Shown: piece by piece, positions 22,721-34,110 of the stretch | Layout of the letters: each line of letters starts with the position of its first letter | Numbering within the stretch: the first letter of the stretch is position 1 | From: Paragonimus skrjabini miyazakii | Lineage: Eukaryota; Platyhelminthes; Trematoda; Plagiorchiida; Troglotrematidae | Reading direction: 5' to 3' | Assembly: GCA_014338405.1 (NCBI GenBank) | Contig: JTDE01000929.1 | Location: forward strand, 78,059 to 142,058 | Length of the DNA stretch: 64,000 nucleotides | The notes under the pieces: model-generated | What the model saw: only the letters and a program-made list of their open reading frames with translations | What the model was told of the DNA's origin: nothing | The model's database searches: none | Translations under genes and position numbers: made by a program

Positions 22721-25700
22721 CATCGTCTCTGACTTCACAAGTGTGACTTCATTTAAGCATTATTCTGCTTTAATCTGTCAGAAGTAAGACAAGATTAAAG
22801 ACTTAAAATGCCACATTTTCAATACCTTTGGACCGAAGCACTTTTCTCACTGGAGGATTTGCAGTCGATCGAAGCTCATAAACACGCTGCTGTGAACAGA
22901 GCTAGGTTGGACAACTGCAGATAACCAAATAGAAATCAACTGCTACGTCGAACTCTTTTGTGGGGGATGTGACGGTGAGTAAAACCATACGTTCAAATGC
23001 ATGTTGGATTTAAGCAACCTAATTGCTTGAATCTGTTTTGAAAAATGAGAACGAACTGACTAATCAAAACGTAACATGTTTGGTGCTCAAGAACAAACGT
23101 TAGTGATAACAGTGTTCCCCAAAAAGGGCATATTTTTCTTGCAATATATTGAGAGTGCTATACACTGTCTAGGTTTCCACTGCTCTGTGTTTTTTTGACG
23201 CATTAATCAAGTTTGTTCTACACTCTGATGCCGTTTTACATCTACAAATTGTCAGGACACTCACGAATCGAATAAGTTTTCTTGTTTGATTACAGTAGTC
23301 ATGGAAAACGTTTTTACGTAGAAGGAAGCGTTCAGTTAAACGTAAAATTCGGCCCATTTCTTTTCAAATCAAAAATTTGCTTTCCTTGTGGAAGTTATTC
23401 TTGTACGTTACATAATTACTTAAGATGGATTCAAGGGTCCCCTCTTTTGAGTACCTAAAGGTATTTTCCACCAGAATGAAACTTTTCCTCAGTAGAACAC
23501 TGGTAGACCATTGGGAACAAATCAGACAACTATGATGATTCTCAAGATCAAATTGTCTGAACGGAAACAGAAGATTTCTTACTAGTGTTCAAAGAAAGTC
23601 GAAAACACCAATGGACACATTTTTATTTTGCATTACTCCAAAAATTTAAAAACTTCGTTTAATGACGTTTGTTTTATAGTTAATTTCTTTGAATACCAAT
23701 TTTGCTACCTTTGGGATAATGCCGTAATTAACTGTTCCTAATAAAGTGCACAATTATGGTTATCGCATGGTTGTTATTAGATAATACGGTGACTTGATAA
23801 TAAATGTTGTCTTATCGGTTCTCGTTTACATCAGGCCCGGATTGTAAAATTATATGTATGTGTGTGTATGCTCTTTCGATTCAATCCACCTGTATCAGTA
23901 TATTTCTTGGCAAAAAATTTATGCTGCCCACTGTCGCCTTCAAAAGTGAGTAGTCTGTTCAGAATAGTTAGTCACATAAAACTTGACCATTGTTGCATAC
24001 AATTCTATGCTTCATGATGATGTCAGGCAGGATATTTTCGTTTTTCTTCAAAGGTCAGTTTACTATAATGTTATCCATACATAAACCACCGTGGGTAAGG
24101 TGTGTATCAATTCCACAGTCGTTGCTACTTACCGTTTGTCAACATTGTTGAGAAAATAGGCATATCTTGCATGAGTCTTTCTTTCTTCACAGTTTTCGAA
24201 TATCTCTACAAATTAAGCTGCCATTAGTGACTGTTTGTCAACAACAACAAAAATTTTAGATACATAGGTCACAAAATTATGCTTTGTTAACAGAGCTGCC
24301 TGTCCATTTATGTCAAGTACTTTTACTCTACTGTATATACCCTGCTGTGCGTGTAATCCTTTGCCTACAGTACATACAGTGTACGTCAAAATATCCCTAT
24401 CGAAAGACCGCTATGAAACATGTCATCTACAACACATTTCAATTTTGTCGAAACGAAGATGTTCTTGTACGTCAGGAAATACTGAACATGCGGGTACGAT
24501 GGAACCACAAGGGTTGATTTGGAGTGGACAAGACGTTTAACTTGAACTGTAGATAGTGTCGTCAAAATTTATGTTGGTTTTTTCTGGCCATTTTCTGGAA
24601 CGATTGCCCCGTTTTGTGCCAGTGTTTCTGAATTGTGTGCTACTCCACAATCATAATACTGTGTTACAAAATGGCTCTTTTCTCCAGAATAAACATTGTT
24701 AAATGAGTACTCGTCAGTTGTAAACTGGCTGCGACGATCATTTCGAAGTTCTACTTCATGTACCCACCAGATTTATTGCAGTACACTAGCGGGAGTTAAC
24801 CAAAGCAGAAGAACTCTCAGTGGATATAGTTATCGATGTTCTAATACCCTTAAGCTTGACCTATTGGATTTTCACTTGACGTATGCTTTGGTTACTGTTA
24901 TGGTCCCAGAACAGCTGCAAGCTTGTGAACGATGCTTGTTTGTATGTGACGCCTGTATATGAAACCTACCTCTGTAGTTCACGAACTCGGTGTGAGGAGT
25001 GGAGTTTATTGAATTTTCAGATCTGCTGCTGTTGTTACAACCACCCAGGATAACTGCTTACTGTGAACAATTGTAAAAATCAGTCTGATCCTTCTGGTTT
25101 GATGCCTACATTAGCAAACCGCACCATAATTGCCACAGTTCAAAGTGAAACGTTGGCACAAATGGAAGTCGGACGTCTGGTAGTCCCCGTATGTGTCTTA
25201 TGCATACAGTTGTCGTGACTCACCTATGTCTGTTTACCGTATGGCAGATCTGGTGATTAATTGATTAGACTGAACGGTTCTAGTCTATTTCGATCACTTT
25301 CAGTGCACACAATTTCCTTTTTCAAGGTTTCTTTTCGCAGCGGACATTGTCGAAAGTTTAAACAACAAAAACCTTTAGATTTCAAACCTTCCAGCCATCA
25401 AATGCCCCGATTCGCCAGATCTGAATACTCCAATACGCTACCATAACGGTATTATTGTCTTAAGTATGAAGTGTAAGTCAATTAATTCGACCAGACGACG
25501 ACCAGTCCGCCGATGTAACCACTTAAATCCAGACAGCGGAATCATTGATTCAAAGGTACGCGGAAACTATGACCACTTTTCGTGTTCAAGACTTTCTCCC
25601 ATGCACTTCAGAAACATGCAGGTTGATCATACGTTTGGAACTGCAGTGAAAATTGAAATTTCTATTAACCTGCCCCTAGGCGAAGGTTAGTTCGACGAGG

Positions 25701-27861
25701 AAAGTACTCTGTTCAAACAGTACACGTATGCCATATGGGGTTTTTCAAAATACACAAATGTTTTGTATCTTTTATTGGCCATCATACAATTGAAGGGTAA
25801 TTATTTTGACCTAATGACCAGTTAGTATGCTGTTACCTAGAAATCTGACCACCATTGACAGACACGCCCTGTTTAACCTCTGAAGCCCTAGTAAAATACG
25901 ATCAAACTTTATCAGGAATTGAGGTTGATCCACTCACTTTTAGTTTTAAGTTATTGGCTGGTTTACTTTTGGACATGCAATAACTCATGTTAGGTGAGCA
26001 GTTTAACTATTTCTTGGACACTGGTTTCTTATCATCGTCTACGATGTAGATAAGTAAACCAGTTTGTTTCATGCAAACGGTTTTGAGCCCTACTTTATAT
26101 GCTCTCACAGGGCCAGTGTGAGTTTTACTCAACCACGGCCTAGACCTTGACCAAGTAATCTTCATCACAAATTGATAAAAACCACTCTTGGACTATCATA
26201 AACTTCAGCTGACAAGTGGATGACTGGAAATCTGTGCATATCTTACAGAAAGTTCGTCCTTAAAAGCGGTGGCTCACGGTAGTTTGACAGTGTAACTCGG
26301 TGACGAATATGGTTAGAGTTTCTACTTGTTCGGTTCTCAACAATGAACGGTAGACAAAAGTGTGCCGAATTCAGATTGACGTCATTAAGAATTAAAGTTT
26401 TTGTAGAAGGTGAGAGACTCAGAGATTCGCAAAACCTTCGGGACAACATTGAAAGATGACTAGCTCTGTGACAATGTCCAACGCTGATAAAAGCGTTTCA
26501 GTGAACATGACAAGGATGTGCTAACTCGGTTGAATGATTCCAGAACTAATTTTGGGACTCGTATCAAAAAATTTTTGTCGATTTTAACGGAAGTTCTGCC
26601 AGAAACAAAACGTGAAATGAATCGGGGAAAAATGGGAGTAGGAATTCGTTCGCATAAATATATAAACATGTACACATATAAACATATATAAACATAGCAG
26701 ATGTTCGTGTGTTAAAGTGCTCTACAATCTTGCTCGTTCGTTCTAAGATTCTGAAGCCGATTACTTAAAGTATGAAGCAAATTTTGATTAATAGGCTAAA
26801 CGCGTACGAGTCGCTTCATTTTATGAGTGTACCTCCAAGTGTTGACTGAATGAAGGTCATTTTTCTTTGTACGATTAGATGATACCCAATTTCGCTAGAT
26901 TCTGTTAAGATTCTCGGATGTTCAGAAAAGTGTCACTTGCACATGAATGTGATTAAATCTTTGCGAAGACAAAAGCTGAGACAAATTACCCTAACAAGCA
27001 CTATAAATGTCCCAGCGTTTTGTGAATGGAAACCTGTAACTGAGGTCACACACTGATGGCTAGAAAAATTCAACATTCAAACAACCAGAAAGTTTGTCAA
27101 TTTATTCGCTAATTTTACTCTGAAAAAGATTGACAGTGTTCAAATTCAAACAGATGCTTAGAGAATCTAAATCATATCTGAAGCAAAGATGTCGGAATTA
27201 AAGTTTGGGAACAGCCGGAAACGTTTTGATTTTCCGCCATTAATCTGGAATAGCAGTTATTGTACTATCGGGTTTGTCCCTATAAATGTCATAATAAATG
27301 TTCCCAGAAAAGTTAACTATGGTGAAATATCTGACCAGAAATGTAGATAAACAAAGCATTTATTAGGGAATTAACTTCTCAAAGTTTCCCTAAAACGTTT
27401 CGTTTGACTTCCCTTCATTTAGCCATTTTTACCCGCAAAATTGAAAAAACTGAACTTTTGAGGTTGACTGAGTTTTGCGTGATCTCTACAAGCGCTTTGT
27501 CAGAGATTTGCATTTACACGCTCCAATTATACTGAGATACACGGCAAAAAAACTGTTAATGGGTAACAGACATCATTTTTGCATGTTAAATATGTCGTGG
27601 AGGTTTACGGGAAACGTATAGTTGATGATCAGAGACAGATGCATGGTAGTATATTCCTGGTAATGTCCAATCAATAAATATGTCACATGAATCATCGTGT
27701 ATTTCGAAGCTTTATCGATTTTGAAGAAAAACATTTTCCCACCTTTTCTGCCCAATCACTACATTTGTAGAATCTCTGTTCTTATCAATGTTTTATTAAA
27801 GTAATGTTGTAAATGCAACAATATTAAAATATTTGAAAGATTGAATTCCCCGGTTCAGTAA
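22721..27861. other. no recognisable gene
   Basis: AT-rich, with no frame longer than 90 codons and no family match. Overlapping plus-strand frames at 24284-24540 read the same DNA in two frames and are probably chance. An AT-rich short repeat (ATATAAACAT units) lies at 26655-26695. No RNA gene recognised. Confidence 0.5.
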
Positions 27862-28072
27862 GATGGCAAGAAGACAAACATTGCAAGATGCAAGCATTTC
27901 GTTTATTTTCATCAGTCGATTACATTAAACATTCCGTTATATAAGTTAAGGGCTTGGCGACAAAACAGTGAAATGAACGAAACATCACATGGGAGCAATC
28001 AGGGTTCACTGTCACGGTACTGAAATCGATTGCGTCAGCACCTTTTGCCAACAAAGGACCGACGCGTGAGGC
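27862..28072 (-). repeat. left inverted arm of PLE remnant
   Basis: The reverse complement of this stretch matches 28362-28572 almost throughout, at roughly 80-85 percent by eye. Shared words include ATGAAATGAACGAAACATCA (allowing one change), CCTTTGTTGGCAAA and TCTTCTTG. Read on the minus strand it is the 3' terminal/UTR segment of a PLE, ending in AATAAACGAAATGC. PLE insertions often carry a partial inverted copy of their terminal sequence on the 5' side, and this fits that arrangement. Confidence 0.8.
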
Positions 28073-28139
28073 TTGCCTCTCACGTTACCTACCCGTTCAC
28101 TGGCGGTTGTGGTGACTCAAAACATTGACAGAACGGACC

Positions 28140-28396
28140 AAAATTTACGACAAAGGAAGGCGGAGCACATCCCCAAATGGCTATTGCAAACAATGACTCA
28201 ACGCGGGTCAGTATGCCAACTCTAGAACAGAATTCCGGTGTCTTCGATGGCGAAACATTTAATCGTAACAGGTCATGTGGTTGACCCCGTCACTTCGTTC
28301 ATGGTTCTATTGCACAACCGCAACCCTAGGCTGTTGGCGTTCTCCGAGGCATTGTTGATCAGGCGTCACGCACCGGCCCTTTGTTGGCAAAGGTGC
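28140..28396 (+). pseudogene. PLE GIY-YIG C-terminal remnant between inverted arms
   Basis: From about 28157 the plus strand reads AEHIPKWLLQTMTQRG, a TAG, then MAKHLIVTGHVVDPVTSF, MVLLHNRNPRLLAF and SEALLIRRHAPALC. This aligns block for block with the element at 1-1165 (KKHLPKW, ARHILITGHVIDPV, RHPNPRFL, ALCVQKQLF), so both belong to one PLE lineage. The RT and the front half of GIY-YIG are missing, and the coding end runs straight into the right arm. It is 5'-truncated and inactive. Confidence 0.8.
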
Positions 28397-28572
28397 TGAC
28401 GTAATCAATTTTGTTACCGTGGCAGTGGACCCTGATTGCTTCCGTGTGATGTTTCGTTCATTTCATTGTTTTTTCGCTAAGCTTTTAACATATATAACTG
28501 AGTTTTTTATGTAACCGACTGATGAGAATAAACGAAATGCTTACATCTCGCAGTGTATGTCTTCTTGTCATC
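28362..28572 (+). repeat. right inverted arm, PLE 3' end and UTR
   Basis: This continues the coding remnant through the last codons into the 3' UTR. It holds a hammerhead-like core CTGATGAG (28519-28526), AATAAA (28527-28532) and CGAAA (28533-28537), and ends near TCTTCTTG at 28567. The same order occurs in the left arm on the minus strand (CTGATGA at 27909-27915). AATAAA could serve as the polyadenylation signal. The arms are separated by a 289-base loop. Confidence 0.78.
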
Positions 28573-31500
28573 ATAATGAATATAAGAATAATCCGCTTGG
28601 GCCGAAATGTGAAAACACGCACTGTACTAAACCCATAAATGTCTAACTTCAAATGTATGGCAATGCTATCGTTTTCAAAACAGATAGACAGATGATTTTC
28701 AAAGCATTATTATGCTGTTAAGTTGTAAAATATCAACATACCGGATATGAATACTGTAATTTCTACGTCAGATGAGTGGTCTGTTATAGGAGACAACAAT
28801 TCTGAACTCAGGCATATATCATGCTCGCGATCGATTAATGTATTTCTGATGAAGTGGCAGTCTATTCGCTTAAAGACTATACGTGCTTCACAGACAGATT
28901 GCTTAGGTACAGAACTTGAATGTAAGCAGTTGACATTAGTGATTGACGTTAACAAAACGAGCAAAACAATTGAGAATGTCAAACTGCATTCCGTGCACTC
29001 CGCATTCTGTTCACCTCATGTTGGCACATTGTTCGCTCCTTTTCAGTCTGATAACTCGAACTGGCTGGTGCAAGTTTAGCGGCTCACTTGAACAGCCAGT
29101 TTATCACTGACGCAGAAATTAATAAGTTTCTCATTCCTCTTTCAATTACTCATCTCTGCTTAGAAATAGTCAACTTTTCTGGTTGTAAAATATCATGAAA
29201 CATTTAAAAGTATTCTGCTGAAGTCACTAGAACTGTTTATATGGAATATTTGCGTAACGACTAGACGTGATATGTGGTGATTCGAACTTGACTGATTCCG
29301 TTCAGTTGTTTGCTGTTACTACGAAAAAAAGAATGGACGAAGCAAAAAAGCTAAACCATGATCTGTGTGAAAAGCTCGCCAATTAGTTCATTAGTGAGAT
29401 CGCCATTTCGAAGTGACAAGCTACAAAGAGACGCGACAACACAGTCAAACGCAATGTATGCTTAGTTTGTCATTTTAGATTACAATAGAGATGCTGCCAT
29501 ACATATCTTTGTATTATGTTACCCATGGTATTGAGATCACCATATTTCTCTCTGTAACTACGGATAACTGGATAATAGAATAATCTAGTTTAATTTAGCT
29601 GTAAAATTTAAGTGTCATTTTTGGAATATTTTTGAAACAGAAACTGTAAATAGTTGATGATAAGTTTGGGTGTATCTGAGGTAATAGTAGTTGGAAGTAA
29701 TACGATTCAAAGATGAGTGTAACTCAACCAAGTAAGGTAACCTTGAGATGGATCGCTGTTGCAACTCAAAGACTGAGGTATAAGATACATGCACTCAAAT
29801 ATCTGTGAAACCAGAATGACCTGTGAAGACAGATTTGAGATAGTAGACAGATACCGCATCTGATGAGAAATTTAAACTTTGAAACTAATGACCTTTGGAA
29901 ACAACAGTGTAAATAACGTTGACCACAAACTGCATTCTGTAAAACTTAGTGATGAGTCTAGGACATACCGCTGACTCAACGTACATGAAAAAAAACAAAG
30001 AACGAAACGTAAAAGAAACATCTAGAACGGAGTTATTAGATTATTTGAAAGACAATAGAAAAGTCGGGAAAAAAAATGGACAAAGGGTTGACTTTCAACC
30101 AATACTACTATTGTATTGCCAGCCTACTCAATATTTTTATATATTGTATACCGCAATTAGTTTAGCAAAACACAGTAAATGTTGGGGGGGAGGGGAAATG
30201 ATTAAGATGATTTATAGCGTAAAAACTGCTACTGTCAAACAAGTACATTCTGTATTGGCCTACACTTGAAGACGGGTACTGACCAAATAACCATTAAGAC
30301 CGTGTAAATAAAGTGATTTGCCGTTGCCAACAGCCTCGCGGTAAACTATTTTCACCTAACTGATGATAAATACTGATTATTGGATTTGTCAATATTTCAC
30401 ATTCATCCCAAAAATATGCACTGTATTTGTTCACTCAATTTGACAAAATTCCACGGATGTTAGTATACCAACCGACAGACATCAAGTCAACTGACATTCG
30501 ATTGCAAAATGAAATAGTTTAAATTCCTAATATTTTATTAATAATTGACAGCCGATTATAAGCTGGAAAGTAGACTGATTAGTAACGTTTCTAGAACAAT
30601 TAGTTGAATGGATATCCTGGCACCATTACTTGTCCCTAAACTAGTAAAATCCGTTTCTGCGTCTGTTTTTTGTTCAGCATCTTGAGTTTATTTCACTACA
30701 CCCCATCTATCCATACTTGTGAACTAGACCTAATCTTTTATCAACCAACGACAATACAAGGGGATATTTGAAACTTGGTCCAGCCGTATGACGCTTAACC
30801 TTGTCGGCTCCAATCGGAACCCTCTAATTCGACTAACCCGAATTGTTATCATGAACACCTGATATTTTCTCACTGCATTTATCGTTTACTAATACTGTCT
30901 GGGGTCAATTTGTGGACCACATATAACTCTAAGGTTAGGCGTAGGGCATAACACAATGTGGTGGCTGTCCAGTCCATCCACAAGACACTATCTGATTAAG
31001 TGAGAAGACTGAGTTAGTCATTTCGAATCACACCGTTGAGTGTTACACCTAGAAGGATGTAATGCAAGAGCGTTTATTCCAACGGGGTAATTGCTAACTC
31101 TTTTGATGTCAGACTAACGCATACGAGAAACATGTTGACCAGGTGAAGAACTGTACCCAAACGAAATACCAGCACTCATCAAAGATCATATGAGTGATGT
31201 TTATTGATAGGCCAGTACACTGTTTTACTCCTACTGTACGTTTTTGAAGGTACATCAGGTCTGGTGAAGAAAAATGCGTTTTATATGAAAGACATTTTTG
31301 ATATGTGCCAACTGAGTAGTGTAGACCATCCTGCTGTTTTTGATATATGATAGTGTGGTTAATGAACCAGTCGTCACAACATGCGAACGACATCCACAAC
31401 TGGGAAAAAATATAGTCTCTTTCGTCTACAATGTTATGGACTTTTGTGCTGGGACGGTTTTGTTGTTGGGCAGCAGCCTTGGAAGGTGTTGCTAGGTGTT

Positions 31501-33905
31501 TATCGAGTTTTTGTATTGTCCTGTCGACGAACCTAAGTCCGTACGAGCAAGCGAATTAGGAACTGACAGCTGGAGTCATCTCTCGGTGTATTCAATAAAG
31601 TTCCGTTTGGCAAATTCATCTCCATTGAGCGGCATGTACGTAGCAGTTGTAACACTGAACTCTAGGTTGATTAGGTACGACGACATTAACCGAGCAGCTG
31701 GTGTAGACATTTTTGTAACAAATATCCATGTGGAGCAATCTAGATGATCTTTAGTTGGTGTCACAAGGGGTTTATTTTTCGAGTATTTCTGGTGTGTAAC
31801 TTTCTTGAGTACAGGGCTCAAACACTTTCAAAATGGAAACTTTGTTTAGTCCCAATGAACAACTTGTGCACATCCGACCCGGTTGCCTGACTGGCAGTGA
31901 TTACCACTAAACGTAAATTTCTGGCCACATTTTAACGCGACCTTACTGAGTAATACCCCACTAAATTCTCTAAAACCGACACAGTTGAACTACTACACTG
32001 GGCTTCTCCGTCAACAAGACGGGATAATTTAACGGGCTGTTGACTTCAATTTCTCTCCCTCATTTGCTCTTTACTTTATTGCCTGCTGACTTTTCTCGTC
32101 CGTTTTCACATCGTTAGCATTCAGGGAAATTCAAACCTACATTCGATGAGTTGAAGTGTTCGAACAAGCGACAAGAGTGGAGATGAGTCGATTCCGAAAA
32201 CCTTGTGAATCGTAGCAGAAGAATGTGCTATTCCAAATTCTTGTTCAGCATCGACAAGGCACTTGATGACAGTTGTTCACACTGACACAACCGTCTTCAC
32301 ATACGCAGTGCCACCAGCTTCGCTTAGCCAGTCCAGACTACAACAACTTATGCTACGTCTTCAAAATATTTCATCGAGGTCCACACTTTTCCGCGGTTGA
32401 ATGCCTTTGATTGTATAATCTCCATGGTCAATCCGAACTGCTGTGCTAAATGTAATCCGCGAGTGGCTCAGGAATATTTATTCAGCGATGTAAAGTAGAT
32501 GAGAAATGGCGTCAAACACGCAAAATTGTAAACATTCATTTGTACACAACAATAGCAGTGGTGAGAAACAGATGCCATTAACATTTTCGTACGTGGAACA
32601 TTCTATAACCGTTTAAAGCGTGTTTTGTTTATTTTGATAGCTACGTAGATAATTAAGTACATACATCCATCCGACTATCTTCCGATATCAGTGTGCGCTT
32701 GTTTGTGTTCACTGACAATGTATGATAAATAGGTGAACATTAGAAGTTTACGCAAACATTTCACGTGACCGGCACATAACACTGAAGTGATACCACCAAA
32801 ATCGCTCAATATTTTATTGTTTCTAGTGAAATTTCGAGCGACTCACCTGTTTTCCTCTATTCATACAAACATGACAGTTGCAAACAAACTATTACGCTTT
32901 TATTCGGATGAAAAATGTAGAAACAGTTCTGTCTACGAATCAGCTATCGTGCTCAACAATGTCATGATAACAATCTATCACTCACAGGCAAGGAATCTCA
33001 CAACCCTAATTGCGTAACAATTGAAGTATGACGTTTATGACTTGTTTTTTTCCAGTTTATTCGCCACGTTAAAATACTTAATCTGGTGGGAATGCTCCTG
33101 TGAATTTTTGTGTTCTTTCATCTTTTTTAAGGTTCACTCGATTAAGTTTTTGGGGGGTGAAAAGTTGTTTGACTATTACAGCCTGTGCCGAGTGGTCTTC
33201 TGGCTTCACTTCATTAGTCATGATGTTGACTTAGAAGTAGAAAATCTACTATCAGTGTGAGTATATTTCTAAACCAGGGATTACACTAGTTACTGTTTGC
33301 CCCTGAACTGATTACTTCCTCACTGCTCAGTTCAGTATGAATGGCAACGTTTAACGAATTGATTTATTGCTTAACAAATGGAAAGACTATTGGATTCTCA
33401 CCTGACCAAATACTTGTCAGTATATTCTTAATTAAAAATCAGTGAAACTATTATAACTCTTGCAAGTATGAAACCGTTAAAAATGATTTGAACTGTCAAG
33501 CCTTATGCTCCATAAAAGATAATTTGTTGTTCAAGGTCAACAACGTCAAGACCGTGCGTATTTGCCATCAAAGTAGGGTCGAGTGCTATAGCAATGACAA
33601 TAAACTTCTTTCTTCAATGTGTGAAGCAAGACCTAGGGACTTTAACAATTGAAAATTTGAATCCGTTCGTAAACCGTATAGCTACGGTTAAAACGACATT
33701 GCGGCTTTTGAAATCAATTTTTGGAACCATCCGTCATAAAAGTTTCTTCACTATGTTTGGCCACATAATTTGCGTATACCAGAAATTATCTATCACGTAT
33801 TCAAAAGTTTAACGGTTGAGTCATAAAAAGAATTATGGAAAAATCTTCTATCCAGAAAGGACGATATTAATTAGATCAATGTTAAATGTACTGGATCCAA
33901 TTCAG
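28573..33905. other. no recognised gene; one long unassigned minus frame
   Basis: The minus strand is open without a stop from 31555 to 31109 (148 codons; contains YGLRFVDRTIQKLDKHLA and HNIVDERDYIFSQLW). It is preceded in another frame by 31821-31576. This could be a frameshifted coding relic, but I cannot name a family. Frames at 28710-29079 are open on both strands and look like chance. Poly-G runs occur at 30184-30197. Nothing else was recognised. Confidence 0.4.
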
Positions 33906-34110
33906 AGAACATCACATTCTCAACCAAAAGAGACCCCATACCCCCAGTTTCATGCTGGCATATCTCTTTTCTCTAGACAACGAAGAGTGTTCTATGGACG
34001 ATTTGCGGAAACTGGATTATGAAATGGGTGGGTCATTATTTGGGAAGAGCCACTTCACATTTAGGGTCTATTCACAATGCAACCCATTGGCCAGTCCTTG
34101 GGATGGGTCA
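33906..34110 (+). CDS. possible internal exon of unknown gene
   Basis: The candidate exon follows ATCCAATTCAG (acceptor AG at 33904-33905) and precedes GTAAAT at 34111, with one reading frame open across it. The protein has PSFMLAYLFSLDNEECSMDD, then LRKLDYEMGGSLFGKSHFTF and RVYSQCNPLASPWDG. The mix of acidic, basic, aromatic and Gly residues looks like a folded protein, unlike the low-complexity chance frames around it, but I cannot name the family. A second frame is also open over the first half. No neighbouring exon was found, so it may be part of a gene with long introns, or chance. Confidence 0.33.

Noticed and set aside
28710..29079. Overlapping frames on both strands with a possible signal-peptide-like start
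   Set aside because: Both strands are open over the same stretch and neither gives a recognisable protein.
29860..29886. CTGATGA followed by GAAAC, hammerhead-like
   Set aside because: Stem II pairs poorly and no complementary stem I strands or cleavage triplet were found around it.
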